The notes: a model not told the origin generated them from the sequence alone. Counted from the stretch's first letter, positions 34,523 to 43,172 are shown. The stretch: 64,000 nucleotides of DNA from an uncultured Microbacterium sp. (GCF_947632095.1 NZ_CANROA010000005.1:1-64000), one strand, 5' to 3'. Translations and numbers: made by a program.

Positions 34523-35413
34523 GTGTCATCAGCCTCGACGCCCGCGCGTCTGCTCGCCCTTCTGTCCGCGGGAGTCCTGGCTCTCGCCCTCGCAGCCTGC
34601 AGCTCATCCGCGCCGACGGCTGAATCGTCGAGCGCCGAGCCCGCACCGGTCGAAACCGTCGAACCGGCCGAGCCGACGGCCGAGGACATCGAGGGCCGCT
34701 GGTGCCCGACACCCGAGAGCGCCGCCACCGAGGGGTGCGTCACGATCGCCCTCCCGAACGCCGTCTACGACGACGCCGTCACGGTCGAGCTCAGCGAACC
34801 CGTCGCCGGCGACCCGGCCGATGGCTTCGCCTTCTCCACCCCGGGCGCCCCCTTCGGCACCTATTTCCCCGCCGGTTTCGAGATCCCCGGCGGCACCCCC
34901 GACTACTACCCGGGCGCCGACCTGCCCGATCAGGACCGCATCTGGAACGGTCAGACCGGTGCGCTCCTGCTGCGCGCGACTCCTCCCGAGATCACGGCCG
35001 CGAACTGCGCAGATGTCTCGGGCTCCGCAGCCCTCGCCGGATGGAGCGGCGAGCTCCCGGCAGCGCCGTCGGCCATGTGGGACATCCGCGACACGATGGG
35101 CTGGGCCGCCGAGACCTACGATGCCTGCACCGCCCTGTCATGGATCGTCGTCCCTCTGACCGATTGCTGCCTGGGCGGGTACCCGTTCGCGGTCATGCTC
35201 TTCCACGAGGGCGAGTTCGCGGGGATGGCCACGGAAGAGATCTACGGACGATTCCCCGAGGTCGCCCGCGTCGCCGACGACGAGCTCACCATCACCTGGT
35301 CGTGGGTTCCCGACGGCGGATCGAACGCCGGGCCCTACGACACCGCCACGTCGACCTTCACCTGGGACGACGAGGTCGTTCGCACCGGAGACCTGCCGCC
35401 GGTCTCGTTCTGA
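34523..35413 (+). CDS. secreted lipoprotein, hypothetical
   Basis: A 296-residue protein starting at GTG 34523 (GGAG upstream). It has a lipoprotein signal: residues 1-25 hydrophobic, then LAAC with the lipidated Cys at C26, followed by a Ser/Glu/Pro-rich linker. The mature part is about 245 residues with six further Cys (several may pair) and many aromatic residues. No known domain is recognisable. TACGGT near 34485 is a possible -10. It is convergent with the toxin-antitoxin pair. Confidence 0.72.
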   Translation: MSSASTPARLLALLSAGVLALALAACSSSAPTAESSSAEPAPVETVEPAEPTAEDIEGRWCPTPESAATEGCVTIALPNAVYDDAVTVELSEPVAGDPADGFAFSTPGAPFGTYFPAGFEIPGGTPDYYPGADLPDQDRIWNGQTGALLLRATPPEITAANCADVSGSAALAGWSGELPAAPSAMWDIRDTMGWAAETYDACTALSWIVVPLTDCCLGGYPFAVMLFHEGEFAGMATEEIYGRFPEVARVADDELTITWSWVPDGGSNAGPYDTATSTFTWDDEVVRTGDLPPVSF

Positions 35414-35458
35414 GTGCGGCGCCCTGCACGACCGCAGCAATGTCTGCGCCAGTACGGT

Positions 35459-35842
35459 CTAAGCCAGCAGCGCGCAGTCCGGGGCGGCCGCCGCGAGGCG
35501 GGCATCGAGCGTCAGCAGACGGCACTGCGCCGCCCGCGCGAGCACGACGTACATGGCGTCGTAGGCGCTGATGTTGTGGCGCAACGCGTAGACGGCCGGA
35601 AGTGACGCGACCATCGGCACCTGCTCGACCCCGAGGTCCTCGAACTCACGGAAGGCCCGCAAAGCGAGTTCGTCGCTGATCTGACCGCTGAGGGACCACC
35701 CGCGGACGACGGAGGCGACCTCCGCCGTCAGATGCTGCGGTGCGATCAGCTCGTGACCGTCGAGCAGCACGGCCGCCCGTCGCCCCTGTTCCGTTCCGAG
35801 CAGGATCTCGGCGACCGCGGATGCGTCGACGACGAGCGTCAT
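35459..35842 (-). CDS. vapC: PIN-domain toxin, VapC family
   Basis: A 127-residue PIN ribonuclease: MTLVVDASAVAEILLG places the first catalytic Asp (D6), and YDAMYVVLA and LTLDARLA supply the later acidic residues of the metal site. VapC toxins cleave tRNA or rRNA when not bound by their antitoxin. The ATG overlaps the antitoxin stop by 4 bp (ATGA), the usual order. Length is normal and no motif is broken, so the toxin looks intact. Confidence 0.88.
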   Translation of the reverse strand: MTLVVDASAVAEILLGTEQGRRAAVLLDGHELIAPQHLTAEVASVVRGWSLSGQISDELALRAFREFEDLGVEQVPMVASLPAVYALRHNISAYDAMYVVLARAAQCRLLTLDARLAAAAPDCALLA

Positions 35843-36063
35843 CGACCGGGCCGCTGCTCGGCGAGCACTTCTACCGCAGGCTCGAGCACCGCGGCCCCGC
35901 GACTCGCGATCCGCTCCAGAAGCTCGGCTCGGCTCGGACGCGTCGCGAGACGGTCGAGCTCGCGCAGCAGGTAGTCGCTGAGCGAGCGGCCCTCGAGGGC
36001 TGCCTTCGCCTTGAGCGCTCGGCTCGTCTCCTCCGAGACGTTGCGGACCTGGATTGTTGTCAT
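35839..36063 (-). CDS. vapB: ribbon-helix-helix antitoxin, FitA/VapB type
   Basis: A 74-residue antitoxin: MTTIQVRNVSEETSRALKAK is the ribbon plus first helix of the FitA/Arc-type ribbon-helix-helix fold, and GRSLSDYLLRELDRLA the second helix. The C-terminal third (ERIASRGAAVLEPAVEVLAE) would wrap the toxin. I chose ATG 36063 because TATGCT lies 6 nt upstream; a longer frame reaching 36213 would cross the promoter and its GCAT boxes. Confidence 0.87.
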   Translation of the reverse strand: MTTIQVRNVSEETSRALKAKAALEGRSLSDYLLRELDRLATRPSRAELLERIASRGAAVLEPAVEVLAEQRPGR

Positions 36064-36107
36064 GCATTCAGCATACGTCGCATGTAGTTTGCATGTCGAG
36101 GCATTCG
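36064..36107 (-). promoter_or_regulatory. vapBC promoter with repeated GCAT boxes
   Basis: TATGCT (minus strand, 36070-36075) ends 6 nt before the antitoxin ATG. Over and upstream of it the plus strand has GCAT at 36064, 36071, 36080, 36091 and 36101, spaced 7 to 11 bp. The longer forms are GCATACGTC, GCATGTAGT and GCATGTCG. They are good candidates for antitoxin autorepression sites. Confidence 0.5.
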
Positions 36108-36160
36108 AACAGCCTGCACCGCTATTTCCGCGATTTCCGCTCCAGTACGAGACTTGCCGC

Positions 36161-36376
36161 ATGGCCCTTCGCATCGCCGGAGACACCGCCGCCGACGATC
36201 TGCTGACCGACAACTCGCTCGCCCTGCGCGAAGCATCCGATCCCTAGGGCGACGAGGGCGCCTCCCGCAGCGTCGCAGACATCGTCCCGACGGGATCGCT
36301 CGCGCTCGTCCGCGCGAACAAGGAGGCGGTGAAGGCGACCGCTCAGGCTGCGAAGCAGAGGCCCGCTCCCGGTGTC
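36161..36376 (+). pseudogene. remnant of an HhH-GPD-type base-excision DNA repair gene
   Basis: ATG 36161 opens MALRIAGDTAADDLLTDN, the normal N-terminus of actinobacterial HhH-GPD base-excision proteins. After 22 residues it jumps to REASDP, then TAG (36245-36247), then GDEGASRSVADIV and a Lys/Ala-rich end, all in one frame. The second block matches the C-terminus of the same family, where REASDPYG is expected; TAG stands where Tyr should be. So about 120-130 central residues (the helix-hairpin-helix and catalytic part) are deleted in frame and a nonsense change followed. The original stop is not identifiable. Confidence 0.72.
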
Positions 36377-36418
36377 AAGGGCGCTGCACGATCACCGCCC
36401 CTCGCGCAGACTCAACCC

Positions 36419-36872
36419 ATGTCGACCAATGTGCGCCGCCTCGCCTGTACGCCCGATGACGTCTTCCGCGTCCTCGCGGACGGATGGATCTATCCGGGCT
36501 GGGTTGTCGGAGCATCCCGCATGCGCGACGTCGAGGAGACCTGGCCGCAGGCCGGTGCGCGGCTGCACCATTCCGTGGGGGGTCTGGCCGGCACTGCTCG
36601 ACGACACGACCAGCAGCGTCATGTGGGACCCGCCGCGGCGGATGGTCATGACGGCGCGCGGTTGGCCGATCGGCGAGGCGCGGGTCACGCTCGATGTGCG
36701 CGATTCCGAAGGCGGATGCCTCGCGCGAATCCGTGAGGACGCCATCAGCGGCCCGGCGACCCTTGTTCCCGAATTCCTCCGCGACGCGATGCTCCGCGTG
36801 CGCAACGCCGAGACCCTGCACCGCTTGGCCTATCTCGCCGAGGGGCGCGCCGGAGACTCTCAGCTCCCGTAG
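36419..36872 (+). pseudogene. SRPBCC-family gene broken by a frameshift in a G6 run
   Basis: ATG 36419 begins MSTNVRRLACTPDDVFRVLADGW, an SRPBCC (polyketide cyclase/START-like) N-terminus. At GGGGGG 36577-36582 the frame is lost; in the +1-shifted frame the family continues as VWPALLDDTTSSVMWDPP up to TAG 36870-36872. With five Gs the protein would be 150 residues, the normal family length. Either one G was added in the cell lineage or the run is a base-call error. The 3' end overlaps the convergent beta-lactamase-like gene by 13 bp. Confidence 0.75.
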
Positions 36873-37675
36873 CGGTCGGCGATCTCCTGCGTGAGCGCGG
36901 GCCAGACGCGCTTATGGTCCTCGCCGAAGGGCACCCCGGAGAGGAACGCCGCAGCGATGTCCCGCGATCGATCGATGAAGAGGAAACTGCCCTGCGCTCC
37001 GAAGTGCCCCGCGGTCTCGGGCGGGAAGGTGTCGGCGAGCCAGTGCGGCGACTTCTCGGCCTTCAACTCGAAACCGAGCCCCCACTGGCAGTCGGCGTAG
37101 GCACCGTAGCCGGGAACGATGCCCCGCAACCCCTGGTGCGATGGGCTCAGTGCCAGGTTTCGGAACGAGGCGGGGATCAGTGTCGGACGCAGCACCTCGC
37201 GCCCGAAGATCAACAGGTCGTTGATCGAGGCCCGCCCGCCCGCGGATGGACGCCCCGTCACGTCCGTCTCGGCCATCCCGAGCGGACCGGTCACCTCGCG
37301 CGCCATCCATTCGCTGAACGGGATGCCGACGGCATCCGCCACGTGCGCGGCCAGGGCGTCGAACCCGGCGTTCGAATAGATGCGCCGCTCACCGGGAGCC
37401 TTCTGCGGCTCGGCGCCCTCCATCGGCAGACCGCTCGTGTGATCGAGCAGGTCGAGCACCGTCGATCCTGCGGGGCCGGCAGGATCATCGAGGTCGAGCA
37501 GGCCGTGATCGATCGCGACGAGAGCACCCCACGCCGTCAGCAGCTTCGTCACCGAGGCGAGCGCCACCACGGCGTGCGGGTCGCCCTGCACGGCGAGCGT
37601 CTCGTCGGGGCTCGTCACACCGACGAGAGCGGTGTGCGGGAAGCCGTCGGTCGCGGCGAAGGTCGTCGTCTCCAT
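36860..37675 (-). CDS. serine hydrolase, class C beta-lactamase / esterase-like
   Basis: A 271-residue beta-lactamase-fold serine hydrolase. The nucleophile motif is SVTK (S41, K44) and the second motif YSN (Y100-N102), as in class C enzymes and esterases EstB. A C-terminal HFGAQGSF takes the place of the KTG motif. There is no signal peptide, so it probably acts inside the cell on an ester, not as an antibiotic resistance enzyme. I chose ATG 37675; CAGGAT at 37682-37687 lies 6 nt upstream. Confidence 0.83.
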   Translation of the reverse strand: METTTFAATDGFPHTALVGVTSPDETLAVQGDPHAVVALASVTKLLTAWGALVAIDHGLLDLDDPAGPAGSTVLDLLDHTSGLPMEGAEPQKAPGERRIYSNAGFDALAAHVADAVGIPFSEWMAREVTGPLGMAETDVTGRPSAGGRASINDLLIFGREVLRPTLIPASFRNLALSPSHQGLRGIVPGYGAYADCQWGLGFELKAEKSPHWLADTFPPETAGHFGAQGSFLFIDRSRDIAAAFLSGVPFGEDHKRVWPALTQEIADRYGS

Positions 37676-37724
37676 TCCTCTATCCTGCCGTGCTTCCCGG
37701 AGTGCGGCGTGGCATGATCGAGCC

Positions 37725-38150
37725 ATGCAGCCCACCTCGGACGACATCGGTGCGGTGATCGCCCGAGCGAAATCGGCCAAGCGTCGCCGTGACGCGCAGA
37801 CGCTCGTCGCGCTGATGCAGCAGGTCTCCGGCCGCGATGGGCGCGCGTGGGGGACGATCATCGGGTTCGGCGCCTGCCACTATCGCTATCCGACGGGCAC
37901 GGAGGGCAATTCGCCACTGCTCGCGTTCGCCCCGCGCGCGAGCGCGACGACGATCTATCTGCTCGATGGCGTCGATGCTCATGCGGATGCCCTCGCGGTC
38001 CTCGGGCCGCACACCACCGGCGCCGGATGCCTGTACATCCGCGACCTGGAGATGATTGATATCTCCGTGCTCGAGAGCATCCTGCATCGCTCTCTCGCCT
38101 GGATCGAGGCCGGCGGCTCAGAGGGCATGGCACTCACGGCGACCGACTGA
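37725..38150 (+). CDS. DUF1801-type conserved hypothetical protein
   Basis: A 141-residue protein with the layout of DUF1801 proteins: SAKRRRDAQTLVALMQQVSG, then GTIIGFGACHYRYPTGTEG and a terminal HRSLAWIEAG. The function is unknown. I chose ATG 37725, where CATGAT at 37713-37718 makes a weak leaderless-type -10 at 6 nt. It is divergent from the serine hydrolase and convergent with glyS across a strong terminator. Confidence 0.75.
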   Translation: MQPTSDDIGAVIARAKSAKRRRDAQTLVALMQQVSGRDGRAWGTIIGFGACHYRYPTGTEGNSPLLAFAPRASATTIYLLDGVDAHADALAVLGPHTTGAGCLYIRDLEMIDISVLESILHRSLAWIEAGGSEGMALTATD

Positions 38151-38164
38151 GAGCAACGAAAGCG

Positions 38165-38200
38165 TCGAGCTCCCGCCCTGCACGCAGGACGGGAGCTCGA
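38165..38200. terminator. bidirectional terminator between DUF1801-type gene and glyS
   Basis: TCGAGCTCCCG-C-CCTG, loop CACG, CAGG-A-CGGGAGCTCGA: a 16-bp stem with one C/A mismatch. It lies just past both stop codons (38150 and 38218). No U-tract. Confidence 0.75.
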
Positions 38201-38217
38201 TGGAAGGGCTTCGCGGG

Positions 38218-39603
38218 TCAGGCGCCCTTGAGACGCGCGGCCAGGTACTCGTTCAGCTCGGCGACGGGAACGCGCTCCTGCGCCATCGTGTCGCGGTCGC
38301 GCACGGTCACGGCGTTGTCCTCGAGCGAGTCGAAGTCGACCGTGACGCAGAACGGGGTACCGATCTCGTCCTGACGGCGGTATCGGCGGCCGATGGCGCC
38401 CGCATCATCGAAGTCGATGTTCCAACGGCCGCGCAGCGAGTCGGCCACCTCTCGAGCCAGCGGCGACAGCTTCTCGTTGCGCGAGAGCGGGAGAACGGCG
38501 ACCTTGACCGGCGACAGCCGCGGGTCGAGCTTGAGCACCGTGCGGGTGTCGGTTCCGCCCTTGGCGTTGGGGACCTCTTCTTCGACGTAGCTGTCGACGA
38601 GGAACGCCATCATGGAACGCGTCAGGCCGAAGGACGGCTCGATGACGTAGGGCGTGTAGCGCTCACCGGATGCCTGGTCGAAGTAGGTCAGGCTCTGGCC
38701 GGATGCCTCGGAGTGGCTCGACAGGTCGAAATCGGTGCGGTTCGCGACACCCATGAGCTCGCCCCACTCGGATCCGGCGAAGTTGAAGCGGTACTCGAAG
38801 TCGATGGTGCCGGCGGAGTAGTGCGCGCGCTCGTCATCGGGGACGTCGAACTGGCGCATGTTCGCCGGATCGATGCCCAGGTCGACGAACCAGTTCCAGC
38901 AGGCCTCGACCCAGTGCTCGAACCATTCCTGGGCCTCGGCCGGCGGCACGAAGAACTCGATCTCCATCTGCTCGAACTCGCGGGTGCGGAAGATGAAGTT
39001 TCCGGGCGTGATCTCGTTGCGGAACGCCTTGCCGACCTGACCGATGCCGAACGGGGGCTTCTTGCGGCTCGCGGTGAGCACGTTGGAGAAGTTCACGAAG
39101 ATGCCCTGCGCGGTCTCGGGGCGCATGTAGTGCAGGCCCGACTCGTCGTCGACGACGCCGAGGTAGGTCTTGACGAGGCCGGAGAACGACTTGGGCTCGG
39201 TCCACTTGCCGCGGGTGCCGCAGTCGGGGCAGGCGATATCGGCCATGCCGTTCTCGGGCTTGCGGCCCTTCTTGGCCTCGAAGGCCTCGAGCAGGTGGTC
39301 CTCGCGGTGGCGCTTGTGGCACTGGAGGCACTCGACGAGCGGGTCGCTGAAGGTTGCGACGTGACCGGAGGCCTCCCACACGCGCTTGGGGAGGATGATC
39401 GAGGAGTCCAGGCCCACCATGTCGCCGCGTCCGCGGACGAAGGTCTGCCACCACTGCCGACGGATGTTCTCCTTCAGCTCGGTGCCGAGGGGGCCGTAGT
39501 CCCATGCTGAACGGGAACCGCCGTAGATCTCACCCGCTTGGAAGACGAACCCGCGGTGGCGGGCGAGGCTGATGACCTTGTCAAGACGGGACTGTTCGGC
39601 CAC
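38218..39603 (-). CDS. glyS: glycine--tRNA ligase (single-chain, homodimeric type)
   Basis: A 461-residue class II synthetase that charges tRNA-Gly; this is the alpha2 form, not the alpha-beta form. [22 protein letters not shown] opens it. A zinc site is suggested by ECLQCHKRH and [32 protein letters not shown] (motif 2, near 175) and [13 protein letters not shown] (motif 3, near 325) are characteristic. The start is GTG 39603 with GGAG upstream; TAAGAT about 65 nt upstream is a possible -10. No T-box leader is seen. Confidence 0.96.
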   Translation of the reverse strand: MAEQSRLDKVISLARHRGFVFQAGEIYGGSRSAWDYGPLGTELKENIRRQWWQTFVRGRGDMVGLDSSIILPKRVWEASGHVATFSDPLVECLQCHKRHREDHLLEAFEAKKGRKPENGMADIACPDCGTRGKWTEPKSFSGLVKTYLGVVDDESGLHYMRPETAQGIFVNFSNVLTASRKKPPFGIGQVGKAFRNEITPGNFIFRTREFEQMEIEFFVPPAEAQEWFEHWVEACWNWFVDLGIDPANMRQFDVPDDERAHYSAGTIDFEYRFNFAGSEWGELMGVANRTDFDLSSHSEASGQSLTYFDQASGERYTPYVIEPSFGLTRSMMAFLVDSYVEEEVPNAKGGTDTRTVLKLDPRLSPVKVAVLPLSRNEKLSPLAREVADSLRGRWNIDFDDAGAIGRRYRRQDEIGTPFCVTVDFDSLEDNAVTVRDRDTMAQERVPVAELNEYLAARLKGA

Positions 39604-39671
39604 GGTGGCTCCAATGGTCGCAAGAGGGAGTGGATGAAGCGGATCGCGGACATGCCGCGCCTGCTTCCATC

Positions 39672-40214
39672 TTATCCGCGCCCTCGCGGGGGTTCAGCCC
39701 TCGACGGATGCTGCGGATGCTGCGGATGCTGCGGATGCTGCCGCAGCCGCCCGGCCCGCCAGGCCGGAGGCCTTCCGGGGCGTGCGAAGGGCACGAGCCG
39801 CCCCGCCGCACTGTCTTCGACGAGCTGCTGCGCACGGGCGATGCGGGTCGCCGGCCGCTTCGCGGTGGCGATCCCTGCCGGCGCCATACGCCCATCGACG
39901 ATGAGGCGCTCGGCATGCGCGACGTTGACCTTCGACCATGTGCTGCCGCGCTTGCGCGGCGTCCAGCGTTGCCGGCGTCGATCCTCATCGATGGGCTGCG
40001 ACACCGAGTCGATCCATCCGAAGCACAGTGCCTCGGGCACGGCATCCGCCCATGTCAGTCCGCGATCGGCGACGTGCGCTTTGCGCGTCTCGATCCACAG
40101 CTCGCTCTCGTCGGCGTGATGGCGCTCCAACCATCGCCGGAACGCCCCCGCATCACGGAAGAATACCGCCGGCTTCTCCTCCGAGCCGCCCGGTCGCCCC
40201 ATCGCATCGTCCAT
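39672..40214 (-). CDS. YdeI/OmpD-associated family protein, shortened
   Basis: A 180-residue protein. It matches the YdeI/OmdA family from about residue 12 ([55 protein letters not shown]) to GRMAPAGIA. It then jumps to [23 protein letters not shown], which is the normal C-terminus. The usual 55-65 residues between, with the FEQRP and PPWYR-like segments, are missing in frame. The end is [14 protein letters not shown], coded by four GGATGCTGC repeats. Activity is doubtful. ATG 40214 is the best start but its ribosome site is weak. Confidence 0.7.
   Translation of the reverse strand: MDDAMGRPGGSEEKPAVFFRDAGAFRRWLERHHADESELWIETRKAHVADRGLTWADAVPEALCFGWIDSVSQPIDEDRRRQRWTPRKRGSTWSKVNVAHAERLIVDGRMAPAGIATAKRPATRIARAQQLVEDSAAGRLVPFARPGRPPAWRAGRLRQHPQHPQHPQHPSRAEPPRGRG
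39706..39741. repeat. four tandem copies of a 9-bp unit GGATGCTGC
   Basis: Four perfect copies, 36 bp, inside the 3' end of the YdeI-like gene. Each adds three residues (Q-H-P on the minus strand). Copy number could vary by slippage without shifting the frame. The unit contains GGATGC, the hexamer over-represented throughout the window. Confidence 0.9.
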
Positions 40215-40264
40215 ACCCGCCAGGTTGCCACCGGCCTCCGACATCACGACGCGCGGATGCCGGG

Positions 40265-40885
40265 TCAGCGATTCGGGAAGGCCTGCCCGCCGCCCGCGGC
40301 GAGCGCCTCGGCGACGATCTCGATGTGCTCATGCATCATCTGCTCGGGCATCTCCGTCAGCATCCCGTCCCAGTAGGAGAGCACGGCTCCGCGCCCCTGC
40401 ATCATGCCCTCAGGGCGGGCGAACGCCCACAGGTGCAGATGCGCCGCACCATCGTTCCACCGAGAGAAGTGGCATCGGGCGACTGACGGAATCGTCTTCA
40501 CCGCTTCGGAGATGCGCTGCATGAGCGGCCCGAGCCCCGCGAGCACATCTACCGGAGCATCCTCCAGCAGCCAGTGCTCGCGCGGTTGGATGGCGCCGAT
40601 GAACGGGAGCCCGCCGGTTTCCCACCCGCCGTCGATGCGCCAGTGCTCGTCCTGCCAGATCGTGAACTCGCTCGGACGGCAGCTACGGCACGTGCTCGGG
40701 TCGGCTTCCCCGCCGCGCGGCTTCTCCGGGATGAGAAACGGTTCGAGGGGTCGCATCGCGACGCTCTCATAGGCTTTGGCGGGCCCGCCCGTCATCCAGG
40801 CGCCATCCGGCGTCTCGCCGACATTCTGCAGCCGGTGCCATGGAGTGTCGGCCGGATGCTGTACGAACTCGGTATCTGCGCTCAC
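40265..40885 (-). CDS. HIT-superfamily-like protein, hypothetical
   Basis: A 206-residue protein with a possible zinc pair at the centre (CRSCRPSEF) and a HIT-like histidine pattern HLHLWAFARPEGM near 160, preceded by CHFSRWNDG. It resembles galactose-1-phosphate uridylyltransferase or Ap4A-phosphorylase relatives, but the full HxHxHxx triad is not complete, so a nucleotide hydrolase or transferase role is only a guess. I chose GTG 40885; TTGAAT lies 6 nt upstream. A TTG at 40897 is possible but would place the start inside that element. Confidence 0.65.
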   Translation of the reverse strand: MSADTEFVQHPADTPWHRLQNVGETPDGAWMTGGPAKAYESVAMRPLEPFLIPEKPRGGEADPSTCRSCRPSEFTIWQDEHWRIDGGWETGGLPFIGAIQPREHWLLEDAPVDVLAGLGPLMQRISEAVKTIPSVARCHFSRWNDGAAHLHLWAFARPEGMMQGRGAVLSYWDGMLTEMPEQMMHEHIEIVAEALAAGGGQAFPNR

Positions 40886-40918
40886 TCGAGCATTCAACCA
40901 GAGCCGCCGCCCCTCATC

Positions 40919-41608
40919 TCACTCGGTGAAGAGGTACCCGCGTGCGGTGTCGAAGCCGACGATCTTCAGACCGCGCTCGAGGAGCGGTTCCATCTCACCG
41001 CGCAGGCGCAGGCGCCATTCGTGTGCGGCCTCGGGATCGCTCTCGCGCATCGCCTCGATGTCGGTGGGGATCTCGAGCGTCGCCACGTCCGCGTCGTCCG
41101 CCGGGGGCTTGGCGATGTCGGCGAGCGCCCAGCGCACGTCGAGCCGGTCACTCGCGTCACCGGCGTCGCCGCCACCGAAGATGCCGTAATGGTTGACCGA
41201 GTACCCCGTCACACGCGCGCCGAGCACGGTGAGGAAGAAGTGCGCGTTGCGCGCGACCAGAGGGTCGAAGGTCCAGGTGATGTGGCCGACGTCGCGCGAG
41301 AACGCCCACTGGCGCTGGTGGCCCTTGAGTTCACGACCCCAGCCGCGGCCGCGGTACTCCGGCAGCAGCGCGGTGATGTGCGAGTGCATCGTGCGCTCTC
41401 CCGGGACCCCGAAGAAGGCGATGGATGCTCCGACCATGCGCTCGTCGCCGGCTTCATCGTCGAACAGCCCGACGACGTAGTTGCCCGACTGCTGGAGCGC
41501 ACGCAGAGTACCGGCGTCGATGACGCGCTCCGGGCCGCGGATGCTGTCGAGCAGGGCCTGCGCCTGGATGATGAGTTCAACGGTGTCGAGTTCACGGATG
41601 CTTCGCAC
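40919..41608 (-). CDS. GNAT-family acetyltransferase-like protein
   Basis: A 229-residue protein of the predicted GNAT type (COG3375-like). EYRGRGWGRELK near 93-104 is the acetyl-CoA-binding Q/RxxGxG/A motif; ITWTFDPLVARNAHFFLTVLG follows, typical for this group, and N-terminal ELIIQAQALLDSIRG. The acceptor is unknown. I chose GTG 41608; CAGACT at 41615-41620 lies 6 nt upstream. A longer frame to 41809 would run across the promoter of the sugar transporter operon. Confidence 0.78.
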   Translation of the reverse strand: MRSIRELDTVELIIQAQALLDSIRGPERVIDAGTLRALQQSGNYVVGLFDDEAGDERMVGASIAFFGVPGERTMHSHITALLPEYRGRGWGRELKGHQRQWAFSRDVGHITWTFDPLVARNAHFFLTVLGARVTGYSVNHYGIFGGGDAGDASDRLDVRWALADIAKPPADDADVATLEIPTDIEAMRESDPEAAHEWRLRLRGEMEPLLERGLKIVGFDTARGYLFTE

Positions 41609-41732
41609 TCCCCCAGTCTGCCCCGCGAAACCCCTGAGACGGAACCCGAGGCGCGGGAACAGCCGCCGGCGCCGGAATGTCAGCGCACGACATCGCCGCA
41701 TAACAGTGCAGTCACGGCCAAGGCATTCACGG

Positions 41733-41761
41733 TTGTGAACGCAAACATTTAGATGTTTAAT
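41733..41761 (+). promoter_or_regulatory. promoter and LacI-type operator of the galactoside ABC operon
   Basis: TTGTGA (41733-41738) and TTTAAT (41756-41761) are separated by 17 nt, giving a start of transcription near 41768. The operator TGTGAACGCAAACA (41734-41747) covers the -35. The same 14-mer occurs inverted at 48083-48096 beside lacI. A short palindrome AAACAT-TTAG-ATGTTT fills the spacer. Confidence 0.7.
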
Positions 41762-41835
41762 GGTTCCCACAGGCACAGATGCCCGGCATCCGGCCTCACC
41801 GTCAGTCACATGACCCTCAAAGGGGAGAACACCTC

Positions 41836-43140
41836 ATGGCCACCACACGATTCACCCGCACCGCCGCGGTCGTCACCGTCGGCGCGCTCTCGGCCTTCGG
41901 CCTCGCCGCGTGCAGCTCGTCCGACTCGGGCACCGCAGACGGCGAGCCGATCACGATCGAGTACATGCACCGCCTCGACAACGGCGAGAACATGGCCACG
42001 GTCGCCGAGATCACCGAGCGCTGGAACGAAGAGCACCCCGACATCCAGGTCAAGACGACCAAGTTCGACGGCGCCGCGACCGACATGATCCTCAAGCTCG
42101 AGACCGACGTGAAGGCCGGCAACGCGCCCTGCCTCGCCCAGGTCGGCTACTCCGAGGCCCCCCAGCTCTACGTCAAGGGCCTCCTCATGGACGTCACCGA
42201 GCACGCCGAGAAGTACAAGGACAACTTCTCCGCGGGCGCCTACGCAGGCATGCGCGTCGGCGACGTCGTCGTCGGCCTCCCCCAGGACGTCGGCCCCCTC
42301 GTCTACTTCTACAACGAGGCCGAGTTCGAGAAGCTGGGCCTGACCCCGCCGACCACGCTCGACGAGCTCAACGCCGACTCCGCCACGGCCGCAGCCGCCG
42401 GCAAGTACATCACCGCCTTCTCGGCGGACGAGGCCACCCACTGGCTGGCCGCGCAGTCCGCCGCAGCCGGCGACACCTGGTTCTCCACCGAGGGCGACGA
42501 ATGGGTCGTCGACACGGAGGGCGAGGGCTCGCAGGTCGTCGCAGCCCTCTGGCAGGGCCTGCTCGACAACGATCACACCCTCAAGGCCGACCGCTGGGGC
42601 GAGCCCTTCACCGCCGCCCTCAACGACACGACCCTCATCGGTCACATCGGCGCAGCGTGGGAGGCGGGCTTCCTGCTCGACACCCTCGACGGCACCGAGG
42701 CCGAGGGCCAGTGGCGCATCGCGCAGCTGCCCGACTTCGGCGCTGGCCAGCTCTCCGGCCCGGACGGCGGCTCGGGCGTCGCAGCGCTGAAGGGCTGCGA
42801 ATACCCGGCCGAGGCCATGGAGTTCACCAACTGGTTCAACACCCAGATCGACGACCTCTCGTCGCAGGGCCTCGTCGTCGCGGGCAACGGCACCCCCGAG
42901 ACTCCCGAGAAGATGCTGCGCCAGTTCGGCAACCAGGACGTGCTCGCCGAGCTGTCGACCGCGACCGCGAACATGAACCCGGACTTCCCCTACGCACCCG
43001 GCTTCTCCACGCTGTCCTCGATGCAGGAGACCGCGGCCGGTGTCGTCGCCGGTGACAAGAAGGTCGCCGACATCTTCACCACTGCGCAGAACACGGCCGT
43101 CAAGGCGCTGACCGACCTCGGTCTGCCGGTCGCCGAGTAA
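41836..43140 (+). CDS. sugar ABC transporter substrate-binding lipoprotein
   Basis: A 434-residue family 1 extracellular solute-binding protein. The signal peptide ends in LAAC with the lipidated Cys C26. The mature part has IEYMHRLDNGENMATVAEITERW, GLPQDVGPLVYFYN near 160 and IGHIGAAWEAGF near 290, typical of oligosaccharide binding. Start ATG 41836 follows AGGGGAG. With the two permeases and the GH35 enzyme downstream, galactosides are the likely ligand. The ATPase (MsiK/MalK type) is not in this operon and must come from elsewhere. Confidence 0.9.
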   Translation: MATTRFTRTAAVVTVGALSAFGLAACSSSDSGTADGEPITIEYMHRLDNGENMATVAEITERWNEEHPDIQVKTTKFDGAATDMILKLETDVKAGNAPCLAQVGYSEAPQLYVKGLLMDVTEHAEKYKDNFSAGAYAGMRVGDVVVGLPQDVGPLVYFYNEAEFEKLGLTPPTTLDELNADSATAAAAGKYITAFSADEATHWLAAQSAAAGDTWFSTEGDEWVVDTEGEGSQVVAALWQGLLDNDHTLKADRWGEPFTAALNDTTLIGHIGAAWEAGFLLDTLDGTEAEGQWRIAQLPDFGAGQLSGPDGGSGVAALKGCEYPAEAMEFTNWFNTQIDDLSSQGLVVAGNGTPETPEKMLRQFGNQDVLAELSTATANMNPDFPYAPGFSTLSSMQETAAGVVAGDKKVADIFTTAQNTAVKALTDLGLPVAE

Positions 43141-43172
43141 CAACCCGCTCTGCCCGACAGAGCAAGCAAGCG

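Noticed and set aside
36860..37675. Antibiotic-resistance beta-lactamase
   Set aside because: It has SxxK and YSN but no signal peptide and no typical KTG; an intracellular esterase-like hydrolase is more likely.
39604..39672. T-box leader upstream of glyS
   Set aside because: The leader is only about 65 nt, and no specifier loop, T-box sequence or terminator pair can be seen.
39706..39741. Possible CRISPR-like or minisatellite array
   Set aside because: The unit is only 9 bp, tandem without spacers, and lies inside a coding frame. It is a short tandem repeat.
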